From Acidimicrobiaceae bacterium (GTDB lineage: Bacteria; Actinomycetota; Acidimicrobiia; Acidimicrobiales; Acidimicrobiaceae): a stretch of DNA of 5,450 nt. Position 1 is the first letter of the stretch. Each line of letters begins with the position of its first letter. The notes beneath the pieces are model-generated. The model was not told the DNA's origin. It worked only from the letters and a program-made list of their open reading frames with translations, and did not search any database. Below, in pieces: positions 1 to 4,261 of this stretch. Where the stretch lies: NCBI GenBank assembly GCA_013044365.1, contig JABEUP010000126.1, forward strand, positions 1 to 5,450, read 5' to 3'. The translations under genes and the position numbers were made by a program.

Positions 1-122
1 AAATTCCTGATTTTCCAGTCCTGTATCACTGAATCCTGATAGGTGCGGTCGTCAAACCATCGAGACTTCCAATCGGTAGTTATACCGAGACGGAATCCAT
101 AGGGATTTACCTTCTGACCCAT
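1..122 (-). CDS. rpsC: 30S ribosomal protein S3, N-terminal part (cut by window edge)
   Basis: S3 is a small-subunit head protein at the mRNA entry channel that binds 16S rRNA. Only the first 40 codons are here, reading MGQKVNPYGFRLGITTDWKS and continuing RWFDDRTYQD. The block MGQKVNPxGFRLGITTDWKSRW is the diagnostic S3 N-terminus, and the TTDWKSRW form is typical of actinobacterial S3. Residue 8 is Tyr where His is usual. The gene continues past the left edge, so the KH domain and C-terminal domain cannot be judged. The ATG lies 2 nt after the rplV TAG stop. A purine-rich GAGGAG sits 8 nt before the ATG inside the last codons of rplV, so translation is probably coupled to rplV. This is the last visible gene of the S10 operon fragment. 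Confidence 0.95.
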   Translation of the reverse strand, partial: MGQKVNPYGFRLGITTDWKSRWFDDRTYQDSVIQDWKIRN

Positions 123-124
123 CT

Positions 125-808
125 CTACTTCTCCTCTTCCTCAGACTCAGTCGACTCAGCAGCTTCACCGGAAAATTCAGAAACTTCCGGGGTGCTTTGG
201 ATATCGTCTGCAACAATTGTCTTAGCCGCAGACACATCTTCGACATGGTCTATTTCGATAACCGACGTCTCGGTCTCCGGGTTTGGCTCGACAATCGCGG
301 TTGACTGCGCAGTCTTGCTAATCTCGGGCTGAGTAACATCAACAGCGGGGCGGATGGGGGCATTTCCACGCGTCCGGGCAACTCGTCGGGCGCGACGGTT
401 TACCTCTTCAGCATCCCTTTTGGATCGGACCACCTTCAGCTGGTCGTCCTCCATACGGGCCACGATCACGGTAACGTGAGCCGTTCTTTTTCGAATCGCT
501 CCCGCGCGTCCTCTGGCGCGCGCACGAAAGCGCTTCATAGTCGGACCCTCGTCGGCGAAGCATGCCGCTACATAAAGCTCATCCGCCTGAATGTGATCAT
601 TGTTGACCGCATTGGCAATGGCGGAATCCAACAGCTTTCCTACAACACCTGCGACATCGCGCTCGAGACCCACCAGGATTTCCTTGGCGGTCTTAATGTC
701 ACGACCCCGAATGAGATTCAACACCTCACGAAACTTGTAGGCAGACGCTCGGTACGAGCTAAGCACCGCCCGTGTACCGGGCCTCTCGTTAGTCTTTACC
801 GAAGTCAT
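125..808 (-). CDS. rplV: 50S ribosomal protein L22 with long acidic C-terminal extension
   Basis: L22 binds 23S rRNA, and its beta-hairpin loop lines the peptide exit tunnel. The product is 227 aa, against 110 in E. coli and 197 in M. tuberculosis. The core is residues 12-118: an N-terminal helix region with SAYKFREVLNLIRG (22-35), KLLDSAIANAVNND (58-71), then the tunnel hairpin DEGPTMKRFRARARGRAGAI (86-105) and RKRTAHVTVIV. Family members usually read SPRK or SPMK where this one has SAYK. After the core come a basic stretch (about 128-147) and a low-complexity acidic tail (157-227) with 20 Asp/Glu and 3 Lys, ending in four Glu and a Lys. The tail is likely disordered and has no recognised domain. 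The ATG overlaps the rpsS stop by one base (TAATG), and AGGGAG lies 6 nt upstream, which supports this start and coupling to rpsS. Confidence 0.97.
   Translation of the reverse strand: MTSVKTNERPGTRAVLSSYRASAYKFREVLNLIRGRDIKTAKEILVGLERDVAGVVGKLLDSAIANAVNNDHIQADELYVAACFADEGPTMKRFRARARGRAGAIRKRTAHVTVIVARMEDDQLKVVRSKRDAEEVNRRARRVARTRGNAPIRPAVDVTQPEISKTAQSTAIVEPNPETETSVIEIDHVEDVSAAKTIVADDIQSTPEVSEFSGEAAESTESEEEEK
131..136 (-). promoter_or_regulatory. Ribosome binding site for rpsC inside rplV
   Basis: GAGGAG on the minus strand lies 8 nt before the rpsC ATG. It falls within the run of Glu codons that ends rplV, so the same bases encode the acidic L22 tail and provide the Shine-Dalgarno sequence for S3. 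It fixes the rpsC start. Confidence 0.75.
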
Positions 809-1086
809 TATCGTCTCCCTGCTCTTTCCTGGCCAGCGTGAAAACGAAATGTACGAGTGGGAGCAAACTCGCCCAATTTGTGGCCGACCATCGATTCCGT
901 AATGTAAACCGGGATGTGCTTATGACCATCGTGAACGGCGATAGTGTGCCCAACCATGTCCGGGATGATCGTCGAACGCCTGGACCAGGTCTTAATAACC
1001 TTCTTCTCGTTGGCAGCATTCTGCGTATCGACCTTTTTCAGAAGGTGATCGTCCACAAATGGACCTTTTTTTAAACTACGAGGCAT
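808..1086 (-). CDS. rpsS: 30S ribosomal protein S19
   Basis: S19 is a small-subunit head protein that forms a complex with S13, binds 16S rRNA and contacts the large subunit through an intersubunit bridge. The 92 aa product has the normal family length. It shows the family signature throughout: PRSLKKGPFVDDHLLKKVD at the N-terminus, IKTWSRRSTIIPDMVGHTIAVHDG in the middle, and VYITESMVGHKLGEFAPTRTF (residues 60-80), followed by a short basic end. VDTQNAANEKKVIKTWSRRSTI closely resembles the mycobacterial sequence. The start is supported by AGGAAG 8 nt upstream, which spans the rplB stop; 12 nt separate it from rplB. Its TAA stop overlaps the rplV ATG by one base. Confidence 0.98.
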   Translation of the reverse strand: MPRSLKKGPFVDDHLLKKVDTQNAANEKKVIKTWSRRSTIIPDMVGHTIAVHDGHKHIPVYITESMVGHKLGEFAPTRTFRFHAGQERAGRR

Positions 1087-1098
1087 GGTAGCTACTTC

Positions 1099-1935
1099 CT
1101 ATCGCCTGGCACCGCGTCCGCGGCGCCTTCTGATAATCAATTTGTCCGACTCTTTGACTACTGCTCTTGTCCGACCCTCTGGCTGTCCCCAAGGTGAAAC
1201 CGGATGACGGCCGCCGGAGGTCTTACCCTCGCCGCCACCCAGTGGGTGGTCAACCGGGTTCATAGCAACACCACGGGTTTGAGGCCGAATGCCCTTCCAC
1301 CTGTTACGACCGGCCTTGCCGATTGAAATCAGTTCATGCTCAGAGTTTCCAACTTCACCTACTGTCGCTCTGCAGTCAATTGGAACCTTTCGCATTTCTG
1401 TTGACGGAAGTCTCAGCGTTGCGTAGTCGCCCTCTTTTGCAACCAGCTGGATACTCATTCCAGCACCGCGTGCAAGCTTGCCGCCCTGACCAGGGTGAAG
1501 TTCGACGTTATGCACTACAGTACCCACTGGAATATTGCGCAAAGCGAGAGCACAGCCAACCTTAATGTCAGCCTCGGCGCCGCTTTGAACGATGTCTCCC
1601 ACCTTCAACTTTGCCGGAGCAAGAATATATCTCTTTTCACCATCGAAATAGTGCAAAAGCACAATGCGGGCATTCCTGTTGGGATCATATTCAATTGCCG
1701 CAACCCTGGCTGGAATACCATCCTTATTGCGCTTGAAATCTACCAGCCGGTATTGTTGCTTGTGTCCGCCACCACGATGCCTTGCTGTCTTGCGACCATA
1801 GCTGTTACGACCGCCAGAACGCTGTTGTGGGGCAAGAAGCGACCGCTCGGGGGTAGTCTTTGTAATCTCCGCAAAATCGGAAACTGTCTGGAATCTTCGC
1901 CCTGCACTGGTTGGCTTTCTTTTTCTAATTGCCAT
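1099..1935 (-). CDS. rplB: 50S ribosomal protein L2
   Basis: L2 is a primary 23S rRNA-binding protein needed for subunit association and for assembly of the peptidyl-transferase region. The 278 aa product matches the family length (273 in E. coli) and aligns with the E. coli protein without gaps through residue 237. Visible blocks are GGRNSYGRKTARHRGGGHKQ (41-60), YRLVDFKRNKDGIPARV (62-78), the OB-fold and SH3-like domains with YILAPAKLKVGD (103-114) and RNIPVGTVVHNVELHPGQGG (133-152), and the C-terminal loop RGVAMNPVDHPLGGGEG (221-237). His230, equivalent to E. coli His229 in mature numbering, is present. The second His of the usual DHPHGGGEG is Leu232 here. A highly basic tail (RRRRGRGARR) ends the protein. 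It lies 14 nt after rplW. Its Shine-Dalgarno is weak (GAG, 6 nt before ATG), so initiation may rely on coupling. Confidence 0.98.
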   Translation of the reverse strand: MAIRKRKPTSAGRRFQTVSDFAEITKTTPERSLLAPQQRSGGRNSYGRKTARHRGGGHKQQYRLVDFKRNKDGIPARVAAIEYDPNRNARIVLLHYFDGEKRYILAPAKLKVGDIVQSGAEADIKVGCALALRNIPVGTVVHNVELHPGQGGKLARGAGMSIQLVAKEGDYATLRLPSTEMRKVPIDCRATVGEVGNSEHELISIGKAGRNRWKGIRPQTRGVAMNPVDHPLGGGEGKTSGGRHPVSPWGQPEGRTRAVVKESDKLIIRRRRGRGARR

Positions 1936-1949
1936 TATTCACTCTTTGC

Positions 1950-2240
1950 TTACTTATCGAACAAATCGATACGATCGTTCTCGGCCAGCTTTACAATCGC
2001 CCTCTTTGTATCGGGCTTGGAGGAGAACTCACCGCTCTTGCGATTCTTCTTCCTCTTACCTTTGCGATTCAAGGTATTGACGTTCAACACCTTCACCCCA
2101 AAAATCTGCTCCACAGCCTTACGGATCTCAACCTTGTTGGCACGGGGTGCAACTACAAAAGTGTAAAAATTCTCATCCATAGATCTGTAAGACTTCTCAG
2201 ACACAACGGGCTTGAGTATCACGGAACGTGGATTATCCAT
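1950..2240 (-). CDS. rplW: 50S ribosomal protein L23
   Basis: L23 lies at the exit of the peptide tunnel and is the docking site for trigger factor and the signal recognition particle. The 96 aa product is near the usual length (100 in E. coli). It contains VILKPVVSEKSYR (7-19), YTFVVAPRANKVEIRKAVEQIFGVKVLNVNTL (26-57), a basic loop NRKGKRKKNRK (58-68), and the closing strand KRAIVKLAENDRIDLF (79-94), all characteristic of bacterial L23. The ATG overlaps the rplD stop by one base (TAATG). A strong GGAGG lies 9 nt upstream inside rplD, so it is probably translated by reinitiation as well as from its own ribosome site. Confidence 0.97.
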   Translation of the reverse strand: MDNPRSVILKPVVSEKSYRSMDENFYTFVVAPRANKVEIRKAVEQIFGVKVLNVNTLNRKGKRKKNRKSGEFSSKPDTKRAIVKLAENDRIDLFDK

Positions 2241-2956
2241 TACACTTCCCCTCCATCGGATTCATCTGCTTGGAAAACGACCTCTACCATCGCTCCCTCG
2301 CCGTCAAATTCCCCGCCTGCACCTGGCAATACATTCTCCGTGAACACGACCACGTCACTCTTTAGAATGTCATAAACGTTCAGCTCATCTACATCAAGAA
2401 GTTGGACTTGGGGAATGTTGGCAAAACTTCTAACGGTATTGTAATCATAGGGATCAACAACGATCAGGACCCTTCCAGCCAACTCCAACGCTTTGAGAAC
2501 CGCAACCGCATCCTTTGTTTTGATGTTCGGAAAGCTCCAGGCGTCGACAACCATAACCGCATCGGATTGGGCCCTGTCAGACAAAGCTTGGAGCAGGGCA
2601 AGGCGCACCATCTTCTTCGGAGTCTTCTGGGTATACTTTCTCGGTTTTGGTCCGAGAGCTACCCCGCCGCCTGAGTAGTGAGGCGCTCTGATGGAACCCT
2701 GACGGGCCCGACCAGTACCTTTTTGCCGAAATGGCTTGGCTCCGCCACCGGAAACTTCAGACCTCGTCTTGGTACTTTGGGTTCCGGCACGCGCAGCAGC
2801 CAACTGGGCCGTGACAACCTGATGAAGCAGGGAGACGTTTGGCTGGTGCCCGAAAATTTCAGGGTCGAGATCTATTGTCCCCAGATCCTCGCCTTTCTGA
2901 TTCCGCTTGGTCACCGAAACCTTGACCAGCTCTCTCTCCGACTGTGCAAAGGACAT
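2240..2956 (-). CDS. rplD: 50S ribosomal protein L4
   Basis: L4 binds 23S rRNA and sends an extended loop into the exit tunnel. In E. coli it also represses its own S10 operon by binding the leader RNA. The product is 238 aa, longer than E. coli L4 (201). The tunnel loop is clear: TRSEVSGGGAKPFRQKGTGR at 64-83, then ARQGSIRAPHYSGGGVALGP (84-103) and PRKYTQKTPKKMVRLALLQALSD (105-127). The globular domain follows, with VLIVVDPYDYNTVRSFANIPQVQLLDVDELNVYDIL (163-198) and DVVVFTENVLP. Extra length comes from an N-terminal lead (MSFAQSERELVKVSVT) and a Gly- and acid-rich C-terminus (about 213-237). The ATG lies 2 nt after the rplC stop, and GGTGG from the last rplC codons sits 9 nt upstream. Whether L4 regulates this operon cannot be told from sequence. 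Confidence 0.97.
   Translation of the reverse strand: MSFAQSERELVKVSVTKRNQKGEDLGTIDLDPEIFGHQPNVSLLHQVVTAQLAAARAGTQSTKTRSEVSGGGAKPFRQKGTGRARQGSIRAPHYSGGGVALGPKPRKYTQKTPKKMVRLALLQALSDRAQSDAVMVVDAWSFPNIKTKDAVAVLKALELAGRVLIVVDPYDYNTVRSFANIPQVQLLDVDELNVYDILKSDVVVFTENVLPGAGGEFDGEGAMVEVVFQADESDGGEV
2250..2254 (-). promoter_or_regulatory. Strong ribosome binding site for rplW inside rplD
   Basis: GGAGG on the minus strand, part of GGAGGGGAA, lies 9 nt before the rplW ATG. It is encoded by the final Gly-Gly-Glu codons of rplD. It is the closest match to the consensus Shine-Dalgarno among the genes here and supports the ATG that overlaps the rplD stop. Confidence 0.75.
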
Positions 2957-2958
2957 TT

Positions 2959-3600
2959 TTAATTGCCACCTTTCACTGCGTTACGGAGAACTACCATTCC
3001 ACCTTTTGGTCCAGGAACAGCGCCCTTCACAAGCACGATTTGGCGTTCCGGATCAGACTTTATAATCTCGAGGTTCAAGGTGGTCACTTTCTCCGAACCA
3101 TATTGACCGGCCATCCGGGTTCCCTTGAACACTCTTGCCGGTGTAGCGCAGGCACCAATTGAACCTGGGGCACGATGGTGCTTGTGGTTTCCATGCGACC
3201 CGCCCTGACCCTTAAAGTTGTGACGCTTCATGGCACCCGAGAATCCGTGACCTTTGGAAATAGCCGTCACGTCGACCCGCTCACCTTCCACCAACAGGTC
3301 CGCAGTCAGCTCGGTGCCCACCCCAAACCCGCTGGTGTCAACGATACGCAATTCAACAAGCTTTTTCCCTGGCTCGACACCGGCCGAACGGTACTGGCCT
3401 GCCAAAGGCTTTGAAAGCTTGGACTCTTTCCTGAATCCGTACGTCACCTGCAAAGCCGAGTAGCCGTCAGTGTCAGGCGTCTTCGCCCGGACTACTCGTA
3501 CCGGCGCGATTTTAATAACAGTCACAGCGACTGCACGATTCTGGTCATCCCAGATCTGAGTCATGCCGACCTTTTCGCCGACGATCGCCTTTGTTGCCAT
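2959..3600 (-). CDS. rplC: 50S ribosomal protein L3
   Basis: L3 is an early-assembly 23S rRNA-binding protein whose long finger reaches towards the peptidyl-transferase centre. The 213 aa product fits the family (209 in E. coli). It has the N-terminal signature IVGEKVGMTQIWDD (6-19), then GYSALQVTYG (46-55), the finger ISKGHGFSGAMKRHNFKGQG (114-133), SHGNHKHHRAPGSIGACATPARVFKGTRMAGQYG (135-168), and the closing VLVKGAVPGPKGGMVVLRNAVK (189-210). The CATPARVFKGTRMAG form is an actinobacterial hallmark. The Gln that PrmB methylates in E. coli (Gln150) aligns with Ala152 here. The start is supported by AAGGA 9 nt upstream. It is separated from rpsJ by an unusual 207-nt spacer and so may have its own expression signals. 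Confidence 0.98.
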   Translation of the reverse strand: MATKAIVGEKVGMTQIWDDQNRAVAVTVIKIAPVRVVRAKTPDTDGYSALQVTYGFRKESKLSKPLAGQYRSAGVEPGKKLVELRIVDTSGFGVGTELTADLLVEGERVDVTAISKGHGFSGAMKRHNFKGQGGSHGNHKHHRAPGSIGACATPARVFKGTRMAGQYGSEKVTTLNLEIIKSDPERQIVLVKGAVPGPKGGMVVLRNAVKGGN

Positions 3601-3632
3601 CGTTAAAAATCCTTCGTCTCTTGTAAATCAGA

Positions 3633-3644
3633 GTGATCAATCAC
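3633..3644. repeat. Short palindrome GTGAT-CA-ATCAC
   Basis: Two perfect 5-bp arms flank a 2-bp centre. It lies about 32 bp before the rplC start. The loop is too tight for a full RNA hairpin, so if it has a role, a DNA-binding site is more natural. It could be chance. Confidence 0.3.
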
Positions 3645-3652
3645 ACACAAAC

Positions 3653-3678
3653 GCTCCGCTGGCATAGCCAAACGGAGC
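3653..3678 (-). terminator. Hairpin upstream of rplC, candidate attenuator
   Basis: On the minus strand GCTCCG pairs with CGGAGC (6 bp). After one bulged T, TTGGC pairs with GCCAG (5 bp including one G-T wobble) around a TAT loop. The stem is followed by GTTTGTGTGTG, which is only partly T-rich, so termination would be inefficient and partial attenuation is the more likely use. This is the most stable-looking structure in the rpsJ-rplC spacer. Whether it acts as terminator, attenuator or protein-binding stem is inference. Confidence 0.4.
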
Positions 3679-3693
3679 TTAATATCTGTTTTG

Positions 3694-3725
3694 CCAAGCG
3701 GTACCCAACCGAGGGGCCTACTTGG
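3694..3725 (-). repeat. Bulged stem-loop in the rpsJ-rplC spacer
   Basis: An outer CCAAG/CTTGG (5 bp) and an inner CGGT/ACCG (4 bp) are contiguous on one side and separated by a 9-nt bulge on the other, with a 5-nt apical loop. The bulged shape resembles protein-binding RNA stems in general, but no specific family is recognised. Confidence 0.3.
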
Positions 3726-3730
3726 ACGTC

Positions 3731-3757
3731 ATACTCAACGGAAGCTCAGAAAAGTAT
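3731..3757 (-). repeat. Short inverted repeat ATACT/AGTAT
   Basis: Five perfect base pairs, extendable by flanking G-T wobbles, enclose a 17-nt loop. It overlaps the -10-like TATACT (3753-3758). It is A/T-rich and weak, and is listed because it adds to the density of pairing in this spacer. Confidence 0.2.
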
Positions 3758-3780
3758 AGACGGAAAACTGCGCTTAGCCG

Positions 3781-3793
3781 CCCAGAAGCTGGG
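3781..3793 (-). repeat. Hairpin CCCAG-3 nt-CTGGG just after rpsJ
   Basis: Perfect 5-bp G/C-rich arms enclose a 3-nt loop, starting 15 nt past the rpsJ stop. The minus strand continues CGGCTAAGCG without a T-run, so it does not look like an intrinsic terminator. It may stabilise the rpsJ 3' end or belong to a leader for rplC. Confidence 0.35.
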
Positions 3794-3807
3794 AGCCTCC
3801 GAAATGA

Positions 3808-4134
3808 TTAGGCATTTTGAATCTTAATCTCAATATCCACGCCAGCCGGAAGATCAAGCCGCTGCAATGAGTCCACCGTCTTGGGAGTGTGGTCAACTAT
3901 ATCTAACAACCTCTTGTGGACCCGCATCTCGAAATGCTCTCTCGAGTCCTTGTACTTGTGCGGCGAACGGATCACGGTATATCGATGCAACTCGGTAGGC
4001 AATGGAACAGGTCCCTTTACCTTTGCCGAGGTGCGCAGAACTGTCTCAACAATCTTCTTTGTCGAGTTATCGATCAGTTCGTGATCATAAGCCTTGAGGC
4101 GAATCCTAATTCTTTGCTTGCTGCTTTCAGCCAT
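3808..4134 (-). CDS. rpsJ: 30S ribosomal protein S10 (NusE)
   Basis: S10 sits in the head of the small subunit. As NusE it also pairs with NusB in rRNA antitermination and links ribosomes to RNA polymerase through NusG. The 108 aa product is close to family length (103 in E. coli). It shows QRIRIRLKAYDHELID (7-22), KIVETVLRTSAKVKGPVPLPTE (27-48), the loop YTVIRSPHKYKDSREHFEMR (52-71), and HKRLLDIVDHTPKTVDSLQRLDLPAGVDIEIKI (73-105). The SPHKYKDSREHFEMR block is nearly identical to mycobacterial S10. The start is supported by AAGGA 5 nt upstream. It is the first gene of the S10 operon, 127 nt after tuf and 207 nt before rplC; the second gap is unusually wide. Confidence 0.98.
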   Translation of the reverse strand: MAESSKQRIRIRLKAYDHELIDNSTKKIVETVLRTSAKVKGPVPLPTELHRYTVIRSPHKYKDSREHFEMRVHKRLLDIVDHTPKTVDSLQRLDLPAGVDIEIKIQNA

Positions 4135-4160
4135 CGCTATCCTTAGTGCTAGCTGCGTGT

Positions 4161-4184
4161 ATTGACTCGAATCTGTGAGTCAAT
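4161..4184 (-). repeat. 8-bp inverted repeat in the rpsJ leader
   Basis: ATTGACTC and GAGTCAAT form a perfect 8-bp stem with an 8-nt loop, ending 26 nt before the rpsJ ATG. It begins just downstream of a -10-like TATATT, so a transcript starting there would open with this hairpin. It is a candidate leader structure for S10-operon control or 5'-end stabilisation. It lacks a following T-run, which argues against a terminator. Confidence 0.5.
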
Positions 4185-4190
4185 TACAAA

Positions 4191-4196
4191 AATATA
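4191..4196 (-). promoter_or_regulatory. Possible -10 element for the S10 operon
   Basis: TATATT on the minus strand matches the sigma-70-type -10 consensus at five of six positions in an A/T-rich patch between the tuf hairpin and rpsJ. It predicts a start about 50 nt before the rpsJ ATG. No recognisable -35 hexamer occurs 16-18 nt upstream, because that position falls in the tuf hairpin, so the call is weak. Confidence 0.25.
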
Positions 4197-4212
4197 ACTA
4201 ACCCTTGCAGGA

Positions 4213-4244
4213 TTGGATCCGCCGACTCAAATCAGCGGATCCAA
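4213..4244 (-). terminator. Strong hairpin after tuf, likely terminator or 3'-end stabiliser
   Basis: TTGGATCCGC and GCGGATCCAA form a perfect 10-bp stem. It extends inward by three pairs (TGA/TCG, one a G-T wobble) to a 6-nt loop, giving 13 bp in all. It starts 17 nt after the tuf stop. On the minus strand it is followed by TCCTGCAAGGG, with no immediate T-run; a T-run appears only about 20 nt later (TATATTTTTG). It could be an intrinsic terminator of the U-poor kind reported in actinobacteria, a partial terminator with read-through into rpsJ, or a barrier to 3' exonucleases. On the plus strand the stem is followed by CACCTTTATTTCTTG, but no plus-strand gene leads into it. Confidence 0.6.
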
Positions 4245-4261
4245 CACCTTTATTTCTTGTA

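Larger units (their letters stand above)
3601..3807 (-). other. 207-nt gene-free spacer between rpsJ and rplC, rich in inverted repeats (possible rplC leader)
   Basis: No credible coding sequence lies here. Read on the minus strand from rpsJ to rplC, it contains five inverted repeats: 3793-3781, 3757-3731, 3725-3694, 3678-3653 and 3644-3633. A sequence TATACT at 3758-3753 matches the -10 consensus at five of six positions, but no good -35 lies at the proper distance. The rplC Shine-Dalgarno AAGGA closes the spacer at 3614-3610. The spacing suggests an internal 5' leader or attenuator controlling rplC and the genes after it, possibly through a ribosomal protein such as L3 or L4; that role is inference. 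It could also be ordinary spacer with chance pairing. I recognise no known riboswitch or named leader motif in it. Confidence 0.35.

Noticed and set aside
52..246. Minus-strand 64-codon frame across the rplV end and rpsC start
   Set aside because: It is out of frame with both L22 and S3, whose frames are firmly set by homology.
1495..2166. Long plus-strand open frame of 223 codons opposite rplB and rplW
   Set aside because: It lies antisense to two certain ribosomal-protein genes, resembles no family, and is readily explained as a shadow frame. The same applies to the other plus-strand frames over tuf, rplC, rplD and rplV.
3718..3732. Minus-strand mini-ORF ATG-ACG-TCC-AAG-TAG in the rpsJ-rplC spacer, as a leader peptide
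   Set aside because: Four codons only, with no Shine-Dalgarno before the ATG and no run of regulatory codons. Chance occurrence is likely.
3633..3827. Plus-strand 64-codon frame covering most of the rpsJ-rplC spacer
   Set aside because: It runs into the rpsJ 3' end, has no evident ribosome site, opposes the operon, and its translation shows no recognisable or biased composition.
4161..4184. TTGACT in the second hairpin as a -35 element for rpsJ
   Set aside because: It matches TTGACA at five of six positions, but no acceptable -10 lies 16-18 nt downstream on the minus strand (the positions read ACACGC or similar).
4213..4244. BamHI-like GGATCC palindromes in the tuf hairpin as a cloning scar or mobile-element end
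   Set aside because: The GGATCC sites are simply the two arms of one stem. No target duplication, transposase or vector-like sequence is near.
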